Shown here: in pieces, positions 42,121 to 53,260 of the stretch
Layout of the letters: each line of letters begins with the position of its first letter
Numbering within the stretch: position 1 is the stretch's first letter
Source: Macrocystis pyrifera
Lineage: Eukaryota; Sar; Phaeophyceae; Laminariales; Laminariaceae
Assembly (NCBI GenBank): GCA_031763025.1
Contig: JASSKH010000024.1
Span: 9,199,023 to 9,263,022, forward strand
Length of the DNA: 64,000 nucleotides
Reading direction: 5' to 3'
The notes under the pieces: generated by a model
Told to the model about the DNA's origin: nothing
Database searches by the model: none
The model's input: only the letters and a program-made list of their open reading frames with translations
Translations under genes and position numbers: made by a program

Positions 42121-43569
42121 CCTCGCCTGCGTCGAGCACTTCACCTACAAAGACTGGGCGCGAGAACAACGCGCGGAGCCCCTGTGCTGCGCCACCATCC
42201 GCTTCCTGTCGTTGGACTCCCCCAGCCCCACGCCGCACGACCTCCTGGACTTCATCCCCCCGGCCCGGCGCCCACAACTTTCGGACGTCCTCACTCTTGC
42301 CTCCAAAAGCAAGCTACACCGTACCGACGACGAAACCACCCTCCTGGTCCAACGACCACCCACAATCTCATCCGGGAACAGCCTACTACCACCCCCCCCC
42401 TCTCTACCCCACGCGTCTACGTGCCAATGTTAATGCGCCCTTGGGTGCTGAACACATGCCATGCCACCACCTCTCTACACCTGGGAGTCACCCGAACGGT
42501 CCGCATGTTGGCACGTTTCTTTTGGTGGATTGGCATGGACGCTTCCGTCCGCTGGCGGATCCGCCGTTGCCTTCAATGCCAGGCGCGGAAGACCTCCTGG
42601 CACACCAATCGTTGGTCCATTCTTTCTCTTCCTTTGCCCAACGGGCCTGGCCCCGCCGTCAGCGTCGACTACTTCGGGCCCCTGCCGCTTACGCCGCGCG
42701 GGAACGTCCACATCCGCCTCTTCACAGACCGCTTCAGCCGCCGCGCCGATATGTATGCCGTTTCAGCGGCGCAGTTTACGGCCGCCGGCACTGCCGACAT
42801 CTTCCTGAACGAGTATATCCCTCTCTGGGGGTGCCCGGTTACACTTCTCTCCGACAACGGACTACACTTTACCTCCAAGCTCGCGAACATCGTCTACAAA
42901 CGCCTTGGCATCCACAAGGTCAACACCAGCTCCTACCACCCCTGCACCAACGGCGGCGTCGAGCGCGTCAACCATGTGCTGGCCCAAATGCTCTCTATGG
43001 TTGGCAACGAACAGCAGACCGACTGGGACTTGCTGCTCCCACATGTGTCGTCGGCCTACGACAATTCCGTGAACGCCGCCACAGGGCTTGCACCTAACGA
43101 AATCCACATGGGCCGCCTTCCTCGCCTCCCGCTCTCGGTCTTCGAACCCGACAACATCGGCGGTCACCAAAGCTTGGACCGCGATCACCTGGTTTACATC
43201 AACTTCGCCACCGACCGACAACGACGCGCCTATTCCCTCGTCCGCGAACTACACCGACTCACCGTCTCGCGTCTTGAGCGCCGCAACGCGCCCATCATGG
43301 CCGCCCTCCTAGCATCCCCCCCCCCTTCACCGTAGGCGGCTGGGTTTGGGTCTACAACTCCGCCTCAACCAGCCGCCAAGGCGTCAAAAAGGGCACCGAC
43401 GCAACCGTCCTCAAGACGAAGCTTTCCCTGAACTGGAATGGCCCCTTCAAGGTCCTCGCCGTAGGGCCGACGCCCGCCTCAAACACCCCCGACAATCGCC
43501 CCCTTCACGACAAGCTACTTTTCCTCGACCTTCCATCCGACCTTCCGAGACGGGACTCTAAGCCACGCG
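42121..43569 (+). CDS. Gypsy-2 integrase (frame-broken)
   Basis: The integrase frame is clean from about 42421 to 43319. It has the zinc finger H, H, C-L-Q-C (93, 99, 129, 132 counted from 42184) and the DDE residues in V-D-Y-F-G-P (D162), L-S-D-N-G (D224) and N-G-G-V-E-R-V (E260). Upstream, the V-E-H-F-T-Y-K-D-W-A-R segment is in another frame; a C-run near 42395 marks the shift. Downstream the G-P-F motif (N-W-N-G-P-F-K-V-L, about 43435) lies in yet another frame after a C-run at 43316-43323. All three DDE residues are present, but the polyprotein is broken. The opposite-strand and third-frame open readings are C-rich shadows. Confidence 0.75.
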
Positions 43570-44260
43570 TCTCCTTCCAACGATGAAAACCTTGCCGGAA
43601 CCCCGACGACACCAGCGACATCCCCAAGCATCTGCCCGCGGACCTTACTACATACGTGCTCACAGCTTCTGCCGCCAAGTCCCCACCTTACCACGTCACC
43701 GTCGACGACGTCACTCCTTCACCGGAACGCCTCGAGGTCGAGCAGATCACTGGCCATCAACTCGTACGCGGCCGCGGCAGGGTCACCGCCGTTCTGTACG
43801 AGACTCACTGAACTGGACTTCTCAGTCCCTCTTGGGAACGCGAGCTGGACCTTCAACACTTCCGGCGCCGCATCCTACTGTACTGGTCACGATCGCCAAC
43901 CCAGCACCGCCAGACGAACCGCCTCTACCGCCAGATGCGCATCGGCGCCGCTCACCGCGAACTGGCCCGATCTCAAGGACAAATCTTCCTCGCCCCAAGC
44001 TACGCCTTGGTATCCCGCAGCCTTTGGCTCCACAACTTCAGCACCACCATCCTACCCTCCGCAGCACACATATGGTACAAGGCGCGCGACGGCCTTTGGT
44101 GGCTGGGCAAGGTCGCTCACAGCTCACCCCCTGACGCCGCCGGAGCCTTCACCGGGAAGCTCCTACATCGTCCGGTTCCTGGACGACCCCGGCCCGATCA
44201 AGCTCGACCTTCAGCCTGCCCGCTACACTACAGCACGGAACGCCGTATACGGATCGTAGT
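43570..44260 (+). pseudogene. Gypsy-2 chromodomain and C-terminal tail
   Basis: One frame (43720-43910) reads L-E-V-E-Q-I-T-G-H-Q-L-V-R-G-R-G-R-V, then a TGA where the chromodomain tryptophan is expected, then S-W-E-R-E and I-L-L-Y-W. This is a chromodomain pattern with a nonsense mutation. A further C-terminal part has I-W-Y-K-A-R-D-G-L-W-W-L-G-K-V and, in a shifted frame, S-Y-I-V-R-F-L-D-D-P-G. This resembles a second small barrel-like reader domain, but I cannot name it firmly. Confidence 0.5.
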
Positions 44261-44319
44261 GTCTTCAACGCCATGGGAATGGGAGCCTAGCACGTGGGGT
44301 GCTGCGGAACTCTGATGTG

Positions 44320-45920
44320 TCCCGCGGAACCCCCACCGTTTCCACTCCCCCCCTGGTTAGCCTTAGTTTAGTCTTGTGTTAGTTCTGGGTATTTGGTTCT
44401 GGTTAGTCTGTAATATCTTAAGAATAGTTCTTCAGGATTAGTCTTCAATAGTCATCAGCAGTCATCTTCTTGGGAGTGTTTGTTTCCATCTACCGCCACC
44501 GGTATCGCTTGACCGACCCCGAGTTGGCTACCGATCCGAGGCCGTGTATGTTTCTTTTTTTGGGTGTGTTTGGGAGTATCATTGTCCTCCCCCCCCCCCC
44601 CGTTTGCTTTTCTTCTTATCGCCTACGTCTCCGTGTAGCCTCCTTACGTTCACGCCGCTGAGTCGTAGCGATACCTTCATTTGCATTTGTGTTTGTACTC
44701 CACTAGCCTACAGCCAACTATCGGCGATATCACGCCGAGGTACAATGGTGTTGTAGCCTGGGCTGTATCCTGACGTCCGTCGGCTTCCGCCGACCCGTGT
44801 CTCAGACGGTCCTTGAGCTAAGACTATATCGAGCTTCCAGCTCACCCGTGTTTCTTCCATGTTTGACAAGTAGGGTCCCGATAGCATTGCCGCCCCGGAA
44901 GGCCGCTGAGTTATCGGCCATACATAAGCGGTTCGGACATGATCGATTTCTCCTGACCTGTGTCCAACTTTTTGTCTGTTTTCTGGTCCCGATGGTATTT
45001 CGTTTTCCCTTTCCCTTTTCTTCTACTTTCTTTCTTGTCCAGTATTCCGCACACTCCTCTGTCCTCTGGCAAACGACACCACGTTTGATGTCGCCCCGGT
45101 TGACCGAGTTGCACACGCTAGTGTTTGGGCCCCGCGCTATCTACAACTTCGAACTGCACGCATTAGGCCGATTTTCTTGCGGATTTTCTTGCCGCCACCG
45201 TCTTTGAGTTTGTTTTGGTTGAGTTGGCTACCTTGCTACGTTTGCTGGTTTTGTTCACACCATGAACAGGTCTCCGAGACGCCGCGTTGTTTGTTGCGTC
45301 TCGCGGTTTTAGTAGTCCCTAGTACACGCAGCCCTCATAGCACTCTAGCTGTGTCCCTCCTGTCTCGCGTGATGTCTACCATGTTAGGACCTTCACCACA
45401 ACACAAGGCATGGGGCCTAGCGGATATATATATATATATGTTTTTGAATTGTGATCGATGTCTCCTTATTAGAGTTTCCTCGTTTGCCAACCCGGTTCAG
45501 CGAACAACCCTTTCGCACCTCCTTGGGCCCCAGACAATGGCTCCAGTAATACGCTTGTACGTCCTTCTTTTGCCTTCACTTCGGTCTTCGTTTTCTTCTT
45601 CAGCCTTCGCTTCGGTTTCTGTCTCCTTTAGCATTCGTCTTTCTTTGTTTTCATTTTGGGTGATTTCTCTTTTCGCCTCTGCTTTGAGTTTTGTGCCTCT
45701 CTCTCCTTTAGTCTCCCTTTCAGTGGTTGTTCTCAGCAAACACCCCCTCTTCGTAGTGCTTGGGTTTTATTACGAGGTATGGGGGGATCTATAGCCTCAT
45801 TCCTTTTTTTTTTAATAGCCGCATCTTCGACCACCTTTTTCCTGGCCGTTTGGGATGAACTTTGTCATCACCCTCCGACCATCTTGTGATCTGCATATAC
45901 GACTATTCAGGGTGGGCTAA
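44320..45920 (+). other. Gypsy-2 3' non-coding region
   Basis: T/C-rich, about 1.6 kb, with a TATATATATATATATG tract at 45424-45440. It ends in AGGGTGGGC just before the 3' LTR, a weak polypurine tract. Open frames such as 45177-45794 are compositionally biased and unrecognised. Confidence 0.5.
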
Positions 45921-46370
45921 TGTGATATGAGTAGAGTACTCATGGGCTATAGATATATATATATATATATAATATGTTGCAGTCTTGTAGTCTCACGAAT
46001 ACGAGAATAATCCAAAGAATGGATTAACCCGGCAGATATTCCGTTAGTTGAGAGTAACGTTCTCTTAGGAATGTTCCCTAGGGCGGAAAACCCGTTAGAC
46101 GAGAGTAATGTTCCTTAACGCAGATAGGACCTCGAAGTGAGAAGTCCTTATATTATTAGAATAACGATCGGTAGCCATAGGAAAGTTCTGTAGGCGTACA
46201 TCAGATATGAGGAATTTAGGAGAGCTTGTGGCGTGGGGTGGGACGAGTACATCTGGGCGTCGAGTCCCGCCCCCCTACCTCTCACTTCTCTACCAGAGCA
46301 CCTCCTCAGCTCTCGCCATCAATAAGAAGATCTAAATCAGAAGCAGCGAAGCACTGCTTTCCAGCTGCCA
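45921..46370 (+). repeat. Gypsy-2 3' LTR
   Basis: Matches the left LTR but has a longer TA tract and about 20 extra bases (CACCTCCTCAGCTCTCGCC at 46300-46318). It ends CAGCTGCCA. Confidence 0.8.
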
Positions 46371-46934
46371 GAACCACCTGCGTCCCTTACCACTACCCTT
46401 ACCACTACCCTAGAGCGGCCTCCGCTTCACATCATGTCGTAAAACATGTGCATACAGTATGCAAATGATACCTGGTATATCTTGATTAACGACCGCTCTA
46501 GAAAAAATGACCGCATGCACGCCTTTGCAACAAAACAGAAGAGTTTTGAACGCCTTTGCAAAATAAATAAGCATTTGATTTTTAAAAATTTGGCGTTGGT
46601 TGCACCCTTTCGCCAAATAAGAATGGATATAAGCATTTCTGCTGAAATCGGAGAGAAAATAAGACGCGAGCCTCAGCCAAAATAGGAGATTCCTATCATT
46701 TGTCGCGTACTGCTGTATCGATTAAAATCACGCCCTCGACAACAGGACAACACAATATATAGTCCAACTAACTGTTAATATTGGTTTCTTCTTGCACTTC
46801 GTTTGCCCGATTTCGGAAAATAAATAATAACCACTATTTTCTACGCATTCACTGTTTTTCGTTCTTCTCTCTCCCTCCTTTGAATAATAATGTCACGAAG
46901 CAAAATATACCACCCAGGTATTTAAAATTTGGAC
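46371..46934. other. No recognisable gene
   Basis: Contains CTAGAGCGG at 46411 and CCGCTCTAG at 46491 as a short inverted pair, and ATACCTGGTAT at 46468-46478. AT-rich, no domain. Confidence 0.5.
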
Positions 46935-47460
46935 ACCCTGGACAATAGACAATAATCCAATTGTCTATTATTAGCTTCCTGTTGCGATTGACTGTCTATT
47001 GTGGTCCCCAAGTTCGACGAATTGAAACGCAATGAGCTCTGTTATCTAGACAATTTCTATTAAGTGACCCCTACATGGCCCTATTTTCTAGACAATTCCA
47101 TTTTATAGGCATTCTCCGTAGTCAATTGTCCGGACACTTCCAATTAATGGTCATTTGCTTGTATTTATTGTCCTGCCAATTTTACTTGATATACCGTTTC
47201 CGAAATCAAGTGTCTGATAATTCTCCTATTTCAATTGTGCGGGCAATTCCAATTAATGGACATATTCAATATCAACTGTCCGGACAATTTCAACCGATAG
47301 AAAATTTACAAAATCAGCTCTTCAGACTAGTCTCCCTAATCAATAATGGCCCGTACACTTCAAATTATCAGTGCATACCGAATATGTTGTTTGTGGAAAC
47401 GTTTTTGTGTTGATTTACATCTGAACACACAACCTATTATTAATAGGCGACATCAAAATG

Positions 47461-48665
47461 TCGAAACTACGTAAATGTGATACATGCTTAGATCTCATTC
47501 TCTGAGCGTGCTCGGTTGGTACATCCCTGGCCTCTCAAAGCTCCCACTTGGGAATCGCCTCCTTTTATTACTTACCGGACCTTTCCAGCGGGTCTTTGTT
47601 TTCTCCATTTCTCTTCGTACTTTCAGTCTTTCTTTCCTTTTTTCTTCTTTCGTTTAGTGTGCGTGCGTGTATTCCGAGCACGGCGCCGCGGGCGAACCCG
47701 GCACCGTCGCGGGTGTCAGCGGGTGCTGGCGGGTAGAAGGGGAGTTGCAAGGAGCGCGGTCGCCACTTTCGTGCCTAGGCGTCGCGTGTGCCTCGAGACA
47801 CGAGGGGTGCACCAATAGGCTCTGTCTGGCCTCCATTTGTGATTCTTGATAGAGTACGTACGTACGAGTATTTAAGGGTCGTTCGGGATTGTAAGATAAA
47901 ATTCAAGCGATGCTTATTTTTGCGACCGGGCTGAGATCACAACAGGGAGGTGCCCCGAATGAGCACCAACATTGTCGAGCTGGCGAACGAGGTCCACGGT
48001 GAGCAACGGGCTTCACGCGAAGCGGGCGACGGGGGGGGCTCACTGTGGAAGAGAGGGAGGAAATCTTTACTCGGACCGAATCGGTGGCGAGATGGTCGCG
48101 AGAGGGGCGGGCGGCGTACAAGGCTGAGAGAGAGAAGCTCTGCTGTTTGATTATTTCTTTTTTTCATTTTTTCTTTTTGACTGGTGTAAGGTGTTCCAAT
48201 CAGTCAGGTAGTAAATTATTATACGAAAGGGGACGGGGATTTTTTTTCAGTATTTTTCGCTTTCATTTTCATTGTTTTTGCTGTGTTGCTGTGTGCCGTG
48301 CTGAGCTTTATCTTTCGTACATACGAGTACCGACACAGAGCATATCGAAATAAGAAAATAAGTACCCTATACCTGGGGTATGCACGTCATGTCAGCGAGC
48401 GTAGCGGAAAAACGCATGCGACGCGAAGCGTATGTTGCGTCCAAGCTGTTTCCTCCTGAACCATGGCGGCGGGGCTCTTGGCATTATCAAGTCGCCAGTT
48501 TGCGACTACAGTCATGAAAAAAACAATATTCAATCATGGACCTCTGTCCGCTTCGCATAATTTGATGTACTTTTCCTTCCTGAGCGAGCGTTGCGGGCGG
48601 CGTAGGCCGCTCGCGGAGCGAAGCGCCTTGTACATACCTACAGTTAGTTGATATGTCCCGCGCTT
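47461..48665. other. Insertion in copy D, possible coding fragment
   Basis: 1.2 kb unrelated to the element. A frame from ATG at 47959 reads M-S-T-N-I-V-E-L-A-N-E-V-H-G-E and, after a run of seven or more G (48030-48036), continues one frame over as E-E-R-E-E-I-F-T-R-T-E-S-V-A-R-W, then E-G-R-A-A-Y-K-A-E-R. This looks like a gene piece with a G-run frameshift. No family is recognised, and there are no clear terminal repeats. Confidence 0.35.
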
Positions 48666-50905
48666 TTCTGTTTATGCCTTGGACAACAGACCTATCAATA
48701 CACTATTGCTCCTACGGCAGAGTCATGAAGTTGTCTATTAACTGAAATTGTCCGGGCAAGTGATGTCAAAGACTGTTTAGCAATTGAAATTGTTTAGACA
48801 AGTGATCTTGGATACTGTCTATTGATTGGACTAGTTCGGACGATTTACTTGGGAGATTTAATTAGAGTGGTTTGAACAAGTGATATCTGGTGCTTTCCAA
48901 CAATTTATTGGAATTGTCCTGGCAATTGATTTCAGAGACGTCTATTATTTGGAATTGTCTGAACAATTGATGTTTGGTGATTTCAAACAATTGGAATAGT
49001 CCTGACAAAAAAAACTGAAGACTGTCCAATAATTGGAATTGTCTGAACAAGTTATGCCTCGTGCTTTCTAAAAATTGGAATTGTCCAGACAAATGATATC
49101 GGAAATCGCCTATTAATTGAAATTGCCTCTACAAATGATGGCATAGATAGGCTGCCTTTTTATTGAAATTGCTTGAACAATTTATTTCTGGTGGGGTACA
49201 CGTTACGAGTTGGACCTGCCGGGGCAACCAACCATTTTGGTCCATTCATTATTAAAAATTGTCCGGAAAATTGGTTTCGGAAGCGATCTACTAATTGGAA
49301 TTATCCAGACAATAGAGTTTTACAGGGCTCTTTTTATTTCAAAGCTGGCAGTTACTTGTAAAGCTACTACTACAGTTGATTTGGTCAGTACACTACAAGA
49401 CCACGTATTTTACCTCTTTCACAGAATCGGGAAGTTCCCTGAATAGGGGGGAAACCAAACACACCCTGGACAATTCCTACTTCAATAGTCTATTGTGTCT
49501 ACAATTGATTCAGGAGGCTGTGTGTTGATTGGGTTCGTCTTGACAATTGGTTTTGGCGACTGTCTATTGATTGGAACTGTCCATACAATTGATTTCGGTG
49601 ATCGCACATTAATTGAAAATTGTCCTAACAATTGCTTGAGGCGATTGTCCACATATTGAAATTGGCCAGACAATTGATTTCGGCGATTGTTTATGAATTG
49701 GACATGTCTGAACAATTGATTTGGAAGACTATCGATTACTTGGAATTTTGTGAGCAATAAGTTTCGAGTTTTGTCTAAGCTTTGTATTTATCCAGCGAAT
49801 TGATTTCGGGTGCTGGTCCGATAATTGGAATTTTCAGATTTTTGATTCCGGGTTTTGTCCACTAATCGAAGTTGTCCAGGCAATTGATTGGAGAACTGTC
49901 TATTATTTTTATTAGTCTGAACAATAGATTTCTGCTACTGCTTATTGTAGGGAATTGTCGAAACAATTGATTCGGGTGCTGTGAACTAAATGGCATTCTC
50001 CAAACGGACTTCGGCGATAGGAAAGTAGTTGTCCGCACAATTCATTTGAGATGTCGCCCAAGAAATCAATTGCTCGATAACTGTCATGGCCGTGTAACTA
50101 TTTATTGTATTATGACAGACAGTCCTCATTGAATTGATACTACTCGTAATATAGCACAATGAAGCACCTTGCAAATGATTGGGTAAACAGGGAAGGTCCC
50201 GATCATGTTGTAAAGACAATACTAGCATGTTATTGTTGTGTATCGACCAAATCAACTGTAGTTCTACAAGAGGCTGCCAGCTTTCAAATAACAGAGTCCT
50301 CTTAAACTTGATAATCATGACAATAACAATAAGAAGATCGTTTCCGAAACCAATTATTAGTCCGGACTATTCCAATTTATAGACGGTCGCCCAAAGCAGT
50401 TGCCCCGACAAGTCTAATTCACGTGAAGCACCCGAAATCAATTGTTCAGGCAATTCCAATGAATATCAGCCTGTGAAATCATTGGTCAGCACAATTTCGA
50501 TCAATTGGCAATCTCCGAGATTATTTATTTGGACAATTCTAATTATTTTGAAGTACCAAGCATCAATTGTTCAGACAATCCCGGTCAATGGACAGTATCT
50601 GAAATCAAGCCATGGCAACTTCAATTGATGGAGAGTTTCTGAAAGCATTTGTTTGGACAAATCCCACTGTCAGACAGTACCAGATATTAATAGTTCAAAG
50701 CCTTTTTCAATTTATTCTCCCAAGTCAGTTGTCCGAACAAAATCCAATTAAATTTCATAGACAGTATCCAAGATCAATTGTCTGAACAATTTCAATTGCT
50801 ATTAATAGACAATCTTTGACATCACTTGCCCGAACAGCTCCAACAAATGGACAGGTTCGTGACTATGTTGTAGGGGCAATAGTCTATTGATATGTCTAGA
50901 TTAAG

Positions 50906-51335
50906 ATTTAAGCAAAAAATGCATAGCCCTTTGAGTCAATACCTCGTAAATTGCGGTTCATAACTTGCGGTTCAAACGGATGACACCGCATTATGAGTAA
51001 CGGGATATTTAGAAGACCTTTCAGCAGTTCTTGTGGTCGACGCGTTGCAGCCACAAGTCGTCGATAGACGTTGCTGTAAGAGGACATCGAGATTGAGAAC
51101 TGGAGTGTTTGCACACACCCCCGCCTTCCCTTTTCTCAACCGCATCTGAACGTCTTATAGCTCATCGTTCCGTAAGCTTTTGTTGGCCATTGAGCGCCAC
51201 TTTCTACTCAACATGCATCTACTACATCATCAGTGATGCCCGAGCTTGTCTAACAACGGCTCTGCCCTAGCCTCTGAAGACCATCGTCGGTTAACCGTCT
51301 ACGTGTGTATTCAATACATTCTTAACAGTCGATAT
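50906..51335. other. 430-bp insertion in copy B
   Basis: Absent from copy A, which reads straight through (TAGGTCTATTGCCCAAGGC). The flanks may share a TA. There are no terminal repeats and no recognised coding. Confidence 0.5.
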
Positions 51336-51502
51336 TGTCCAAGGCATAAACAAAAGAGGACGGGACACTCGACTTTACGTTTGTGTTATATGTCCTTACG
51401 TAGGACGCTTTTGATACCGCTAGTAGTACCCGATGTGTTCAGATGTAAATCATGAAAAAAACGTTTCTCGAAACAATTTATTCCGTATGCATTGATATTT
51501 TG

Positions 51503-52683
51503 CAAGGGTGTGTTCGGTACGGTACGGGTACGCTCGGTACCGCTATGGACATGGTACCGAACGTACCGAAATTCTCGGTAAGGGTATGGACATGGTACCG
51601 AACGTACCGAAATTCTCGGTACCGTTATGGGCATCGTACCGAACATACCGAGCTTCTCGGTATCGGTACGGTGTATCATACCGATACCGCCGGTAAGGGT
51701 ACGGACATCGTGCCGAACGTACCGAAGTTTTCGGTAGGGTATAGAACTCCAGACCGAACGTACCGAAATTCTCGGTACGATTTAGAACTCCATACCGAAC
51801 GTACCGAAATTCTCGGTACGGTATAGACCTCCATACCGGTACCGTACCGCAGATACCAGCGGTATTTGTCAAACCGAGCGTCGCTCCACAGCAGTACCAT
51901 GGTATTGCCCATCAAGAATGTGTGTGTCTGCGACAGTTTTTTTTGTTTTTTTTTTTGTTTTGTCATCACATTCATTTCCAGAGTTCGATGGGCGCCTTAC
52001 CACACCGGGTATTATTTGTCTTGCCTGAACGTCCACGACCTCTGCCTCGACAACGTCTGCCTCCGGAGGAGCTGGCGCCGGCGCTGGCGATGATGAGCTT
52101 TGGTCGCCAGCGGCGGGGTCATCATTGTCGTTGTTGCTGGGGGGGGGTGTTGTGGTGCTCATGAGGGCCGCTGTACCGATGAGGCAGGGTACGCTGCTGT
52201 GCTGCTGTGCTGCTGCGTGCTATGTGTGTGGCGGTACTGTACCGGCACCGGGTTGTCCCGAGCCTAACTTCCCGATTAGCCCGGGATCGGTACTCTCGGT
52301 AGGGTATAAGCTCGGTATCGGTACGTTGTGTCATACCGATACCGCCGGTACGATATGGACATGGTACCGAACGTACCGAGGTTCTCGGTAAGGGTATGGA
52401 CATGGTACCGAACGTACCGAAATTCTCGGTACCGGTATGGGCATCGTACCGAACATACCGAGCTTCTCGGTATCGGTACGGTGTATCATACCGATACCGC
52501 CGGTAAGGGTACGGACATCGTGCCGAACGTACCGAAATGTTCGGTAGGGTATAGAACTCCAGACCGAACGTACCGAAATTGTCGGTACGGTATAGAACTC
52601 CAGACCGAACGTACCGAATCCTCTCGGTACAGGTATACCGGCGGTATTTTACCGCCGGTAGGCCTCGGTAGTACCGTACCGAA
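51503..52683. mobile_element. hAT-like element with CGGTACCG clusters
   Basis: 1181 bp with perfect TIRs beginning CAAGGGTGTGTTCGGTACGG (51503-51525 and complement 52661-52683) and an 8-bp duplication ATATTTTG (51495-51502 and 52684-52691). The TIR start CAAGG fits Y-A-R-N-G of hAT. Two subterminal arrays (51525-51860 and 52270-52665) repeat GGTACCGAACGTACCGA with ATTCTCGGTA spacers, and are near copies of each other in direct orientation. The central 51870-52260 is unique. Confidence 0.88.
51869..52162 (-). CDS. Possible transposase 5' exon remnant
   Basis: A minus-strand frame in the only unique part of the hAT-like element: M-S-T-T-T-P-P-P-S-N-N-D-N-D-D, S-S-S-S-P-A-P-A-P-A-P, E-A-D-V-V-E-A-E-V-V-D, then R-R-P-S-N-S-G-N-E-C. 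A GTGTG|GTAAGG donor-like site lies at about 52001. The disordered acidic start would suit the N-terminus of an hAT transposase whose catalytic exons were deleted, but there is no diagnostic motif. Confidence 0.3.
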   Translation of the reverse strand: MSTTTPPPSNNDNDDPAAGDQSSSSPAPAPAPPEADVVEAEVVDVQARQIIPGVVRRPSNSGNECDDKTKKKTKKTVADTHILDGQYHGTAVERRSV

Positions 52684-53260
52684 CACACCCTTGATATTTT
52701 GATATGTACGTGCAATTGATTTAGGAGGCTGCCTACCAATGGCATTGTCTGAAGACGTCATTTTGGAGATCTTGTATTACTAGTTGAAATTGTCCGGATA
52801 ACTGATTTTGTATACTGTCTGTAGCCAAAAGATACCAAGCCGTGGAGGTTTCAGTGTAATCGCATGTGTGAGTGGAGCAGTGGCCGGGGATCCTGTGTGA
52901 TGTCCCCTAGCCACCTGGCTCGTGGTCCGATGAGGATCACTCCGTGATAATACAAGCTCTAAGAACAAGACTTACTGAGTGCGAGGCCAGCGAGACTGGT
53001 GGAGTCCCTCGCTGGAAGCCCTCTTGCTGATACCATCTGGCAGAGGCCATAATATCTAGATATTCGCGGAACTTCTGTTGGAGGAGTTTTCGGCTGCGGA
53101 GTATTGGGTCACAGCTGGGAAGGCAGTTGGCCCGTTGGACGGATCGAAACGGCTTGAAGCGCACAGCAGGGGGGAGGACGCTCCGGGAGCTGGAGGACGC
53201 ACAGGTCAGGCGGCAGTTTCTCCGTTATTACAGTAGAGTCCAGGTGGACTGCTGTGGATT

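Larger units (their letters stand above)
40363..46370 (+). mobile_element. Gypsy-2: chromodomain Ty3/Gypsy element lacking RT
   Basis: Bounded by diverged LTRs (40363-40785 and 45921-46370), with a pol remnant between them. It keeps the start of pol, the very end of RNase H, the integrase with a complete DDE triad, and a chromodomain. Reverse transcriptase and most of RNase H are gone at a sharp junction near 41410. The coding part is rich in C and differs in composition from its surroundings. No target duplication matches across the ends. It is defective and older than Gypsy-1, judging by its LTR differences. Confidence 0.8.

Noticed and set aside
41345..42433. 362-residue proline/arginine-rich frame in Gypsy-2
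   Set aside because: A shadow frame of the C-rich pol remnant; the true pol motifs lie in other frames.
45177..45794. 205-residue open frame as a gene
   Set aside because: T/C-biased 3' region of Gypsy-2 with no domain; the reverse strand is also open.
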